This document shows, piece by piece, positions 1 through 5,590 of a stretch of 7,636 nt of DNA (position 1 is the first letter of the stretch; every line of letters starts with the position of its first letter). A program made the translations under genes and the position numbers. Under the pieces are notes generated by a model. It was not told where the DNA came from, made no database searches, and was given only the letters and a program-made list of their open reading frames with translations. The DNA is from Desulfobulbus sp. (GTDB lineage: Bacteria > Desulfobacterota > Desulfobulbia > Desulfobulbales > Desulfobulbaceae): NCBI GenBank assembly GCA_028684915.1, contig JAQUEZ010000278.1, positions 1 to 7,636 on the forward strand. The letters are read 5' to 3'.

Positions 1-1
1 C

Positions 2-124
2 AATCTTGACGCGGTAATCCGGCAGTTGCAGAGTGGATTGCCGAGATTGTGTACGGATCATGAAGCATTACGAAGCCTGACAGCTTGGCCATGGATCATT
101 AGTCTCAACTTGAAAGCGAATTAG
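2..124 (+). CDS. possible 3' end of an unknown gene (truncated by window)
   Basis: A reading frame is open from the window edge to TAG at 122-124, giving 40 residues that end in SLNLKAN. The middle part (around QLQSGLPRLC) has an ordinary mix of hydrophobic and charged residues and could be a helical C-terminus. The other two plus frames stop early, at TGA 7-9 and TAA 15-17. No domain is recognisable and the start lies outside the window. An open frame of this length could occur by chance, so this is only a candidate. The AT-rich spacer that follows (125-210) is consistent with a gene end. Confidence 0.35.
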   Translation, partial: NLDAVIRQLQSGLPRLCTDHEALRSLTAWPWIISLNLKAN

Positions 125-288
125 AATTAGCAGTCCAAAAGAGATTTTCAAGAAGAATGTCATACGAAAATTAAAAAAATGTTACCTTTTGGCGACTATC
201 AAGGCCATGCATGAAGAGAAACCGATGTTACCGTTGCCGGGACAGCGTTTTTTATACAGGACGATGCAAGGATAAGAGAGCATCGCAG

Positions 289-329
289 GCCGTCAATAGC
301 CACCGGCAAGGCCAGTGGCTATTGACGGC
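289..329. repeat. perfect 15-bp inverted repeat at the end of the 319-654 gene
   Basis: The left arm (289-303, GCCGTCAATAGCCAC) and right arm (315-329) are perfect reverse complements around an 11-base centre, in which GGC (305-307) and GCC (311-313) can also pair. The minus-strand gene ends inside it: its last codons and TAG stop (321-319) are part of the right arm. It is well placed to end or stabilise that transcript. Neither side has a run of T residues, so it is not a textbook intrinsic terminator. A REP-like or mobile palindrome is an alternative. Confidence 0.6.
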
Positions 330-654
330 AATTCTTACTTGTATTCCAAGGCAATTTTATGGTGTCACCACCCTTCGGCGGACAATAGTCAAACCCCACT
401 CTCTCACTGAACTCCTCCATAAAGGCTGAGAATTCTTGCACCGCCTTTTGGGCATTGTCCATGAGTTCCAACCCTTCCTGCTCCGGAATACCGCCCATTT
501 CTTTCCACTGTGTTTTCAGATGATCATAGGCCAGATCAAACTGCACCACCTGATGCAGCATCTGTTTGGCTAGCGATGAACGGACATCGATGAGCTTGGC
601 GGTGGGGGTGCGCCTACCGGTCTTTTTGATCACTTTTGCCTGTTTTTGTGCCAT
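319..654 (-). CDS. unknown 111-aa helical protein
   Basis: I do not recognise this family. The protein begins MAQKQAKVIKKTGRR, a Lys/Arg-rich N-terminus of about 20 residues. A mostly helical, acidic body follows (about residues 25-90, with the stretches KQMLHQVVQFDLAYDHLKTQ and NAQKAVQEFSAFMEEFSERV), then a short tail with a CPPKGG turn. There is no signal peptide, membrane segment or catalytic motif. The start at 654 is preferred because AGAGG (663-667) lies 8 bases upstream. The frame stays open to TTG at 780, which also has an AAGAGGG just upstream, so a 153-aa form is possible. A weak TTGTCA/TTTAAT pair (796-791 and 775-770, 15-bp spacer) would favour the short form. The basic head and acidic helices would suit a small nucleic-acid-associated or phage-type accessory protein, but this is inference only. 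It faces away from the mobile-element genes and probably belongs to the flanking DNA. Confidence 0.75.
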   Translation of the reverse strand: MAQKQAKVIKKTGRRTPTAKLIDVRSSLAKQMLHQVVQFDLAYDHLKTQWKEMGGIPEQEGLELMDNAQKAVQEFSAFMEEFSERVGFDYCPPKGGDTIKLPWNTSKNCRQ

Positions 655-1537
655 GGTGAGAACCTCTAATAGTGTGTGTTTATTACGAACCGTTTGTACG
701 GCCGGATGACGAGCAATATGCTGGAGAACCAATAGGGTATCGCAATCGGTATCGTTTTGATCTGCCGTCATTAAATGCAATGAACCCTCTTGACAACCGG
801 ACAGGGTACATCTATTTTGTGCCCGTATTCCCGATTCCGCCCGAGACGGTGGGATGACAGGTAATCAAACGTAAATACAGACCATACAAACGCATGCGCA
901 GTCCGGAGAGCCCTGCCCGGTTCCCGAACGAAGAACTGCTGATCCGTGCCAGGGCAGTACTGCACAGGATCCCCCCGACCATTGCCGGCGTTGCTCCGCT
1001 GGCATCCGGCCGGGACCCGAAATCGGACCCGTTGCGAGCACAATAAGGCAACGATGGTTCGTTCTCGTGGCCACAGGCCAACTCCATCGCCCCATGCACA
1101 GCAGGCGAAGGAGGAAGAGAACGCCGGTTCCTCTGCGGAACCCAGGCCACTCTACAAAAAAAATGCCAGGTCACCTGCCCGCATGGAGGCAGCGCATTCC
1201 TCAAGCGTCTACCCGCACCGCTGACCGCTGCGTTGGACATCAAAACCACGATCAGGTCGTCACGGATTTTATCGTTCAGGCTTGGTTTGCCCGCACATCG
1301 TTGTGCAGCTGGCCGCCTGATGCATTCCAGAACAAATCCGCCTTCACGACCGCCATCCATCCAGAGCCAGGAATGTTCAGTACTCTCTTTCTTCTTTTTC
1401 CCGGGGTGCTGACATCCAACAGCTTCATGTAAGAGATTTTTTCGCCCTTTTGGGGCTTTCCACCGCCTCGAGATGAAAACCGGACGGCCGGTTTTCTTAC
1501 GGAATCCTCATTAGTTATCCAAGAGGAGCAATCCGTT
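655..1537. other. gene-poor stretch with only weak short ORFs
   Basis: No gene can be supported here. The best plus-strand candidates are two adjacent short frames. The first, 894-1046 (50 codons, ends DPLRAQ), has no ribosome binding site. The second, 1054-1224 (56 codons, starts MVRSRGHRP), has TAAGG 5 bases before its ATG, just after the first frame's stop. On the minus strand a 182-codon frame (1360-812) and a 112-codon frame (1614-1276) are open; both are rich in Arg, Ser, Gly and Cys, lack good ribosome binding sites, and overlap each other out of frame. This pattern fits a decayed coding region or a GC-rich spacer. The right end holds the hairpin at 1475-1496. Confidence 0.5.
1475..1496. 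repeat. 9-bp inverted repeat, terminator- or operator-like
   Basis: GAAAACCGG (1475-1483) and CCGGTTTTC (1488-1496) are perfect reverse complements around ACGG. A's on one side and T's on the other give the look of a weak bidirectional terminator, but the GC core is only four base pairs. It lies about 40 bases upstream of the leader ORF at 1538. It may insulate the mobile-element genes from upstream transcription or be a binding site for a regulator such as AlpA. Confidence 0.45.
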
Positions 1538-1675
1538 ATGGCACGTTCTACAAAAATAATTCGCATGCGCTGCGTGACATCGTTTGTCTCGCAGCGCAAA
1601 CACCCTGGAACCACCTTTGCTGGGATGGCCCCAGCTTCCTGCCGCCCAACCCAAAGGAGGGCGCCATGGAACTGA
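1538..1675 (+). CDS. 45-codon leader-like ORF overlapping alpA
   Basis: The frame starts at ATG 1538 with AGGAG (1524-1528) 9 bases upstream and stops at TGA 1673-1675, inside the start of the next gene (overlap 1666-1675). The peptide begins MARSTKIIRMRC, is basic and ends RRAPWN; no family is recognised. A large hairpin (1566-1598) lies within the frame, and the ribosome binding site of the next gene (AAGGAGG, 1654-1660) is also inside it. The arrangement suggests a translated leader whose translation affects that of alpA. It could also be a chance frame in a structured leader. Confidence 0.4.
   Translation: MARSTKIIRMRCVTSFVSQRKHPGTTFAGMAPASCRPTQRRAPWN
1566..1598 (+). promoter_or_regulatory. 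strong hairpin in the alpA leader
   Basis: TGCGCTGCG (1566-1574) pairs perfectly with CGCAGCGCA (1590-1598). Inside, GACA (1576-1579) pairs with TGTC (1585-1588) after one T-T mismatch, leaving a 5-base loop. That gives 13 base pairs in 33 bases, located 68 bases before the alpA start codon. No T-run follows, so a translational or attenuation-type role, or a DNA operator, is more likely than termination. Confidence 0.45.
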
Positions 1676-1899
1676 TGCCAAGGAGTACGCTGCCGGAAAC
1701 CGGCTTTCTGCGTCTGCCCCAGATTGTCGGAGATTCCAAGGCCCGGCCTCCGGTTCCGGCCCTGATCCCGGTGTCGAGAAGCACCTGGTGGGCTGGGGTC
1801 AAATCAGGCCGCTATCCCCGCCCGGTCAAGCTCGGGCCGCGCATCACCGCCTGGCGGGTGGAGGATATCCGCCGGCTCATCCAGGACACCTTCGTGTGA
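1666..1899 (+). CDS. AlpA-family transcriptional/excision regulator
   Basis: This is a 77-aa winged-HTH protein of the AlpA (prophage CP4-57 regulator) family. These small DNA-binding proteins of prophages, islands and satellites activate or repress element genes and often assist excision. The diagnostic pattern is LRLPQIVG at residues 15-22, then VSRSTWWAGVKSGRYPRPVKLGP (36-58, the recognition helix and the Y-P-x-P-x-K-LG wing), then AWRVEDIRRLI (62-72, the conserved W-x-x-x-D-I/V segment). The length is normal for the family. There is an insertion of about 10 residues (DSKARPPVPA) between the first strand and the HTH. AAGGAGG (1654-1660) lies 5 bases from ATG, so the start is secure. The upstream leader ORF ends inside this gene and the replication initiator starts 8 bases after its stop codon, so alpA and the initiator form one operon. 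Confidence 0.9.
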   Translation: MELMPRSTLPETGFLRLPQIVGDSKARPPVPALIPVSRSTWWAGVKSGRYPRPVKLGPRITAWRVEDIRRLIQDTFV

Positions 1900-1906
1900 G
1901 GTGGCT

Positions 1907-2866
1907 ATGGAATGGGTCAAAGTGAGATGCGACCTCTTTGATCACCGCAAGATCAAACTGATCCGCAAAGGACCCAGGGGCGATACCCTGGTGCTGCTCT
2001 GGGTGATGCTGATTGCCGAGGCCGGCAAGTGCGGCCGGGGAGGGGCGCTCATGATCTCGGAGAATACCCCTTATACGGCCGAGACTCTGAGCCTGCTGTT
2101 GACGATGCCCGAATCGGTCATCGAACAGGGCCTCGAATTGTTTGCCCGGTTGGAAATGATCGAGCGTGACGAGGTTATCTGGATTCGCAACTGGCGCAAG
2201 TACCAGAGCGAGGACAAGCTGGAGGTCCGCAGGGAAAAGGACCGGCTCCGCCAACAGCGGCACCGGGAAAAAGCACCCGAGATGTCACAGCCGGTATCAC
2301 GTGACAGTCACGCTTCTCCGTCACGTGATGTCACGCAGGAGAACAGAACAGAGAAGAACAGAGTAGAGAAGACAACAACAACAGAGGGAGTACGGTTGTT
2401 GTTGTCACAGACACCGTTGTCAAACATCTCTGACCAGGAGTTGGGTGGACTGATGCAACGTCACGGTCCTGGACGTTTACGGCAGGCCGCCGATGTCGCG
2501 GCGGAAACCTGGCGACGTGACCGGGTGGAGATCCGCAATCCAGGCGGCTACCTCAACACCCTCTGCGAAACCCTTATTATTCCCGACTGGTATGCGCCTC
2601 CTGAAGAACGGCAGAAACGTGCTCAGGAGACCCGGAGGCGACAGGAGGTGCAAGCGGCCGGTCTAGTGGCGCAGCAAATGGCCGAAGAGATTGAGAACAG
2701 GGCCCGTGACCAACTGTGGCAGAGCCTGAGTGACACCGAGCGTGACCAGTTCTGCACCGTTGCCCGGGATGAATATCCTGTTGGCACTCATGCCCCGGAG
2801 GGTGTGGTCCAGATCCTGGCCAAGATGAAGGCCTGGGAGGCCCGGCAGGTGAGCGGCTGCTCCTGA
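1907..2866 (+). CDS. phage replisome organiser / replication initiator
   Basis: This 319-aa protein has an N-terminal phage replisome organiser domain (residues about 2-117): WVKVRCDLFDHRKIKLI, GDTLVLLWVMLIAEAGK, then SENTPYT and WIRNWRKYQ. The family binds origin DNA through a winged helix and recruits helicase or loader, like DnaD-type and lambda-O-type initiators. A polar linker (about 118-165, rich in Ser, Thr, Arg, Glu) follows, then a helical C-terminal domain (about 165-235, with NPGGYLNTLCETLI) and a charged helical tail (235-305) likely to contact partner proteins. Start: GTG at 1901 is in frame, but ATG 1907 with GAGGTG (1898-1903) just upstream fits better. The gene follows alpA by 7 bases. 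The linker-coding DNA (2284-2406) carries repeats typical of an origin embedded in its initiator gene. No helicase or primase gene accompanies it, so it would rely on host or helper enzymes. Confidence 0.85.
   Translation: MEWVKVRCDLFDHRKIKLIRKGPRGDTLVLLWVMLIAEAGKCGRGGALMISENTPYTAETLSLLLTMPESVIEQGLELFARLEMIERDEVIWIRNWRKYQSEDKLEVRREKDRLRQQRHREKAPEMSQPVSRDSHASPSRDVTQENRTEKNRVEKTTTTEGVRLLLSQTPLSNISDQELGGLMQRHGPGRLRQAADVAAETWRRDRVEIRNPGGYLNTLCETLIIPDWYAPPEERQKRAQETRRRQEVQAAGLVAQQMAEEIENRARDQLWQSLSDTERDQFCTVARDEYPVGTHAPEGVVQILAKMKAWEARQVSGCS
2284..2406. repeat. repeat cluster inside the initiator gene, possible replication origin
   Basis: GTCAC occurs at 2284-2288, 2307-2311, 2320-2324 and 2330-2334, and as GTGAC at 2301-2305. 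Two copies of the palindrome TCACGTGA (2297-2304 and 2321-2328) start exactly 24 bases apart, and each is followed within 2-3 bases by GTCACG. A purine-rich, A-rich tract (2338-2370) comes next, then a perfect 12-bp inverted repeat (GACAACAACAAC 2371-2382, complement 2395-2406, 12-base loop). Iterons next to an easily melted tract inside the initiator gene is the layout of lambda-type origins. The tract here is purine-rich rather than AT-only. Part of the inverted repeat also reflects runs of Thr and Leu codons, so coding constraint could explain some of it. Confidence 0.45.
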
Positions 2867-2877
2867 AAGTGTGGCAA

Positions 2878-3032
2878 CCGTGCTTCGCACGGCTGCATTG
2901 CAACAGACGCGGAAATACCTGGTGGTTGCAGCGCTGACAAACTGAAGGCTGTTTGTCACCTGCTGCCGACCACTGTCAATTTCGATGCCCGGATTTCCGC
3001 GCTGTGTCAGCAGGCGCCGACACAGCGCGGAA
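2878..3032. repeat. cluster of three perfect hairpins between initiator and HTH gene
   Basis: The spacer after the initiator holds three hairpins. The first is CCGTGC-TTC-GCACGG (2878-2892). The second is TGACAAAC (2935-2942) with GTTTGTCA (2951-2958). The third is a 14-bp perfect repeat, TTCCGCGCTGTGTC (2995-3008) with its complement (3019-3032) around a 10-base loop. None is followed by a T-run. TGCAAC (2899-2904) and GTTGCA (2925-2930) also pair. The density of symmetry suggests a DNA-processing or binding region (origin, single-strand origin or transfer-like site) or operators for the next gene, with a terminator less likely. Confidence 0.55.
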
Positions 3033-3089
3033 CCCGCACCCCAGCACCGCTTTGCCGCGCCGGGCGCGACAAAGCTCGGAGGACGAACC

Positions 3090-3368
3090 ATGGAGACACC
3101 TGAAGAGACATTTGATGCGCACGCCGAGGTCGAGCGCATTCGTAGCCGCCGGGCAGTGGCCAGGCGGAAACACTACCGCAAAAGTCGGCTGGACCGCTAT
3201 CGGGCTGAACTGGTGGCCATGCGGCGGGCCGGCGCCTCCTGTGCCGACCTGGCTGAGTGGCTGAGGGTCCATCGCTGCCGGATCCACCGCAGTTCGATTG
3301 ACCGCTATCTGAAACGCTTGCCGGAGTTACACCATGCCGAGTTTCCGCTCAGCGAAGGCCCAGGCTGA
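3090..3368 (+). CDS. small basic HTH protein upstream of the integrase
   Basis: The protein has 92 residues. An acidic first 14 residues (METPEETFDAHAEV) are followed by an Arg/Lys-rich stretch (16-38), then a likely helix-turn-helix (about 38-76) centred on LVAMRRAGASCADLAEWLRV and SSIDRYLKRL. The pattern of an AGAS turn followed by WL and a recognition helix ending RYLKRL resembles resolvase- or MerR-like HTH units. The protein is probably DNA-binding, perhaps a recombination directionality factor or repressor, but no named family can be assigned. The start at 3090 has GGAGG (3080-3084) about 5 bases upstream. Its 3' end overlaps the integrase by 35 bases, pointing to coupled translation and a joint role in integration or excision. 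It is transcribed just after the hairpin cluster. Confidence 0.7.
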   Translation: METPEETFDAHAEVERIRSRRAVARRKHYRKSRLDRYRAELVAMRRAGASCADLAEWLRVHRCRIHRSSIDRYLKRLPELHHAEFPLSEGPG

Positions 3369-4224
3369 ACATGCAGTCTCCCGCAAGATTGCCCTGGGGA
3401 CCGGCAGGCATGATCACCCAAACGATGGTCGGATTCATAGTCTGGGCACAGCCCGTGGCTATGAACAGGCCCTCAAAGGCTTTGCCGACTATCTCCGCCA
3501 GCATCGACAGGGAGATCTGCACAGCGCCACCGAACAGGAGGCTCAACACTATCTGGCCGAGCGTTCCCAATTGGTCGGCCAGAAGACCCTTGATCTGGAC
3601 CGCCAGGCGATCCAGATCCATCTCGGCCAGAAGTTGGAGATCGTCTGCAGCAGCAAAGAGAGCACCCTTGCCACTCGCAGCTATACCCCGGCCCAGGTCG
3701 AGCGGATAGCGCATGCTCAGAGCGAGGCCAACAGCCTGGCCACCCGGTTGGCCTATCATGCCGGCTTGCGGGCGCATGAGCTGCTCACCCTGCGGCCGGC
3801 TGGTGAACGGTTAGCCTCCGGTCACCGCCAGTGGAGTGCGGAGCGGTTCATCGGCCGGGAGGGGGATCGGTACACCGTTGTCGGCAAAGGTGGTTTGGTA
3901 CGCGAGGTGGTGTTGTCCCGAGAGTTGGTCATGGCCTTGGAGGCCAGGCGGTTGGAGGATCCCCGCCTGGTGATTGACCGAGGTGTGCACTACCACCAGC
4001 ACTACGATATCGGCGGCGGCCGGACCTGGAGTCAGAGCTTTTCGTCTGCCAGCAAACGCGAGTTGGGCTTTTCCAACGGCGGTCATGGGCTGCGCCACAG
4101 TTACGCCCAGGAGCGGATGGCGGAATTGCAGCAGCAGGGGATGCGTTATGACCAGGCCAAGGCGACGGTGGCCCAGGAGGTCGGTCATTTTGACAAGGAC
4201 ACCACTGAGGCCTATCTGCGATGA
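3334..4224 (+). CDS. tyrosine recombinase / integrase
   Basis: This 296-aa site-specific recombinase would integrate and excise the element by strand exchange through a 3'-phosphotyrosine. An N-terminal SAM-like core-binding domain (about 35-110; GYEQALKGFADYL, QHYLAERS) is followed by the catalytic domain (about 115-296). Expected active-site residues are all visible: Arg146 in YHAGLRAHEL, Lys185 in VVGKGGLVRE, His251 and Arg254 in HGLRHSYAQE, His285 in EVGHFDKDTT and the nucleophile Tyr294 in EAYLR. The protein ends two residues after the tyrosine. The closest match I recognise is the group with a Phage_int_SAM_2/Integrase_1 arrangement, found in islands and plasmids. GGAG (3323-3326) lies 7 bases before ATG. 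The gene overlaps the HTH gene upstream (35 bases) and the membrane-protein gene downstream (ATGA). It appears intact and active. Confidence 0.92.
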   Translation: MPSFRSAKAQAEHAVSRKIALGTGRHDHPNDGRIHSLGTARGYEQALKGFADYLRQHRQGDLHSATEQEAQHYLAERSQLVGQKTLDLDRQAIQIHLGQKLEIVCSSKESTLATRSYTPAQVERIAHAQSEANSLATRLAYHAGLRAHELLTLRPAGERLASGHRQWSAERFIGREGDRYTVVGKGGLVREVVLSRELVMALEARRLEDPRLVIDRGVHYHQHYDIGGGRTWSQSFSSASKRELGFSNGGHGLRHSYAQERMAELQQQGMRYDQAKATVAQEVGHFDKDTTEAYLR

Positions 4225-4931
4225 AAAAAGAATGGCGCAGCCTCTGGTTTCTTGTCGGTTTCTTGCCCCTGTTGCTTGTTTTCTGGCTGGCTTGGGTGTT
4301 GCCCGGTTGGGGTTTCTTCCGCTTGGCGACGGACTCTTTTTATCTCCCCGAGGACGGGATGGTGCTGGTGGAACGCAAGGCGGGTAAGGTGGTGAGCAGC
4401 TTTGCCCTGGCCTCCTACGGCATCGGCTGGCAGGTTTTATGGGAACTTTGGCCGCTGATGCTGCCCTGCGTCCTGTCCGGATACTCCTTGGGGGTTGGGT
4501 ATCACTGGCTGTATCGCCTGCTGGATGGCGAGCAACCGCCAACAAAAGAAGTGACTCCAGAGGAGATAAAGCTCCGGGAGCTTGCTGAAAGTCTACGCAA
4601 CAACCAGCAGATACAAGAAGTTGAGATAAAGAACTTGCGAACATTGCTCCAGCAAGCCCGGAAAGAATCCTTTGACCACATGATGAAGAGCGGTGAGCGC
4701 GGCAAACAGATAATGATGCTGGAGCGCAAGGTTGAATCCCAGCAGCGGGAGCTATTCAACGCCAGGGCCAAGATGAAGCGGCTTATGGGAAAACAACGAA
4801 GAAAACCGGTTGACCAGCCCCCCTGGCCCGAATACAGTGACGATATTGGAGTGCACCGTGGCGCTTTGTCTGACGACACACGGATCGGCCCGCAGAGCCG
4901 GACCTCTTATTTGGCAGATCTGCACAACTGA
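4221..4931 (+). CDS. membrane-anchored coiled-coil protein, unknown
   Basis: The protein has 236 residues. The first hydrophobic helix is at residues 8-28 (WFLVGFLPLLLVFWLAWVLP). A segment of about 40 residues follows (30-68, with LPEDGMVLVERKAGKVVSSF), then a second hydrophobic helix (about 74-97, LWPLMLPCVLSGYSLGVGYH). A long charged helix likely forms a coiled coil (about 112-192, rich in Glu, Gln, Leu, Lys, with LRELAESLRNNQQIQ and MMLERKVESQQRELFN). The tail is basic then polar (KQRRKPVDQPPWPEY). Charge distribution suggests both ends in the cytoplasm with a short periplasmic loop. Its ATG overlaps the integrase stop (ATGA, 4221-4224), and GAGG (4207-4210) lies 10 bases upstream, so it is translated with the integrase. 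I recognise no family. It could be an exclusion, segregation or maintenance protein of the element, but the sequence does not decide. Confidence 0.8.
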   Translation: MKKEWRSLWFLVGFLPLLLVFWLAWVLPGWGFFRLATDSFYLPEDGMVLVERKAGKVVSSFALASYGIGWQVLWELWPLMLPCVLSGYSLGVGYHWLYRLLDGEQPPTKEVTPEEIKLRELAESLRNNQQIQEVEIKNLRTLLQQARKESFDHMMKSGERGKQIMMLERKVESQQRELFNARAKMKRLMGKQRRKPVDQPPWPEYSDDIGVHRGALSDDTRIGPQSRTSYLADLHN

Positions 4932-5330
4932 CCTGATAGGCGCAGAGGCGCACAGGCCAGCAGCGGTGAACAGTCCCACGCTGAACTCTTGGGGGCGAAT
5001 CGGGAAGGTGACTTCTCGCGGTGGTTCAGATTATAACCATCGGCCACGGCATCAACTGACCGTTTGGCAATCTAACGCGACGCGGACATTGAGCATACAC
5101 AGTGAAAGGCTTTCCCGGTTGTGGAGGCCTTTGGTGTTTGTAGCGCATCAAAAAGCGAACTTACCCAGGTAGCATGGCTGCGGCAAAGCCGCAAGGCCAA
5201 GCCCTGCGGGTGCTTGCTCACTCGCAGCCTTGCCCCTTTCCCCCAGCCACGCTCCACCTCCAGGTGGCGAAGGCGGAGAGGCGCTCTGCCTCCGGCGGGG
5301 CTCAGTCTGAAAGGCTTATTCGGTTTCAGT

Positions 5331-5456
5331 ATGACGTCATGGCGTATGCTAATGGCCAGATCATGACTTCTAACGGCCAAATTATTTTTTTTATTTTTTG
5401 AAATACATTTTAAAATCAAACTGATATCGTTTATTCTTGGCAAGATGGCCGTTTGA
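5331..5456. repeat. palindrome plus spaced repeats around an AT-rich tract, attachment-site-like
   Basis: ATGACGTCAT (5331-5340) is a perfect 10-bp palindrome. CTAATGGCCAGATCAT (5349-5364) and CTAACGGCCAAATTAT (5370-5385) are direct repeats, 13 of 16 identical and exactly 21 bases apart, which is two helical turns. A T-rich tract (5383-5399) and the palindrome ATTTTAAAAT (5407-5416) follow. A third copy of the motif lies inverted at 5446-5456 (reverse complement TCAAACGGCCA). Direct and inverted arm sites around a bendable AT-rich stretch are what attachment sites of tyrosine integrases look like. Iterons or operators are alternatives. Confidence 0.4.
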
Positions 5457-5485
5457 TTGAGCACGATTTCTCCGCGTAGTGTCCT

Positions 5486-5489
5486 TTAG
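5486..5489. repeat. target site duplication, left copy (TTAG)
   Basis: TTAG directly precedes the left inverted repeat and is repeated directly after the right inverted repeat (6993-6996). The 4-bp length and the YTAR pattern are known for IS5-type insertions. Confidence 0.85.
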
Positions 5490-5507
5490 CAGCCCGTTGA
5501 AAAACGC
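5490..5507 (+). repeat. left terminal inverted repeat (IRL)
   Basis: CAGCCCGTTGAAAAACGC. It pairs with the right end with three mismatches and abuts the TTAG duplication, which fixes the element boundary. Confidence 0.88.
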
Positions 5508-5543
5508 AGCAGCCCTGTAAAACCCCTTGCTCCAATAACCAGG

Positions 5544-5590
5544 TGCGGTAATCTGAATTTACCATTTCACATCAAGGAGTTATTACCGCA
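5544..5590 (+). promoter_or_regulatory. hairpin that can occlude the transposase start
   Basis: TGCGGTAAT (5544-5552) pairs perfectly with ATTACCGCA (5582-5590). The A of the start codon closes the stem, and the ribosome binding site AAGGAG (5574-5579) lies in the 29-base loop. An alternative small hairpin uses the same left arm, GGTAA (5547-5551) with TTACC (5559-5563), and would free the start. Many insertion sequences hide the transposase start in transcripts that read in from outside, so this could limit transposition. Confidence 0.45.

Larger units (their letters stand above)
4932..5489. other. intergenic region with structured and AT-rich parts
   Basis: No gene is supported in these 558 bases. 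From 4932 to 5160 there is little to see. From 5179 to 5300 it is GC-rich with short hairpins: TGCGGC-AAA-GCCGCA (5179-5193) and CCACC-TCCA-GGTGG around 5254-5267. From 5331 it turns AT-rich and carries the palindrome and repeats listed separately. It lies between the last element gene and the insertion sequence and is the most likely place in the window for an integrase attachment region. Confidence 0.6.

Noticed and set aside
672..1046. Two plus frames in the same phase separated only by TGA at 855-857, raising stop readthrough or selenocysteine.
   Set aside because: No ribosome binding site, no recognised protein either side and no obvious insertion-element hairpin; much of the first frame lies antisense to the upstream part of the minus gene.
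812..1360. 182-codon minus frame as a real gene.
   Set aside because: There is no ribosome binding site, the composition is rich in Cys, Arg, Ser and Gly as in shadow frames, and no motif is recognised.
3811..4644. 277-codon minus-strand frame opposite the integrase and membrane-protein genes.
   Set aside because: It is antisense to two well-supported genes, low-complexity in Pro/Arg/Ser, and has no family pattern; it is a shadow of GC-rich coding DNA.
5179..5300. GC-rich block with several short hairpins considered as a structured RNA or transfer origin.
   Set aside because: The stems are only 5-6 bp, no known nick-site or riboswitch core is visible, and GC-rich DNA forms such stems readily.
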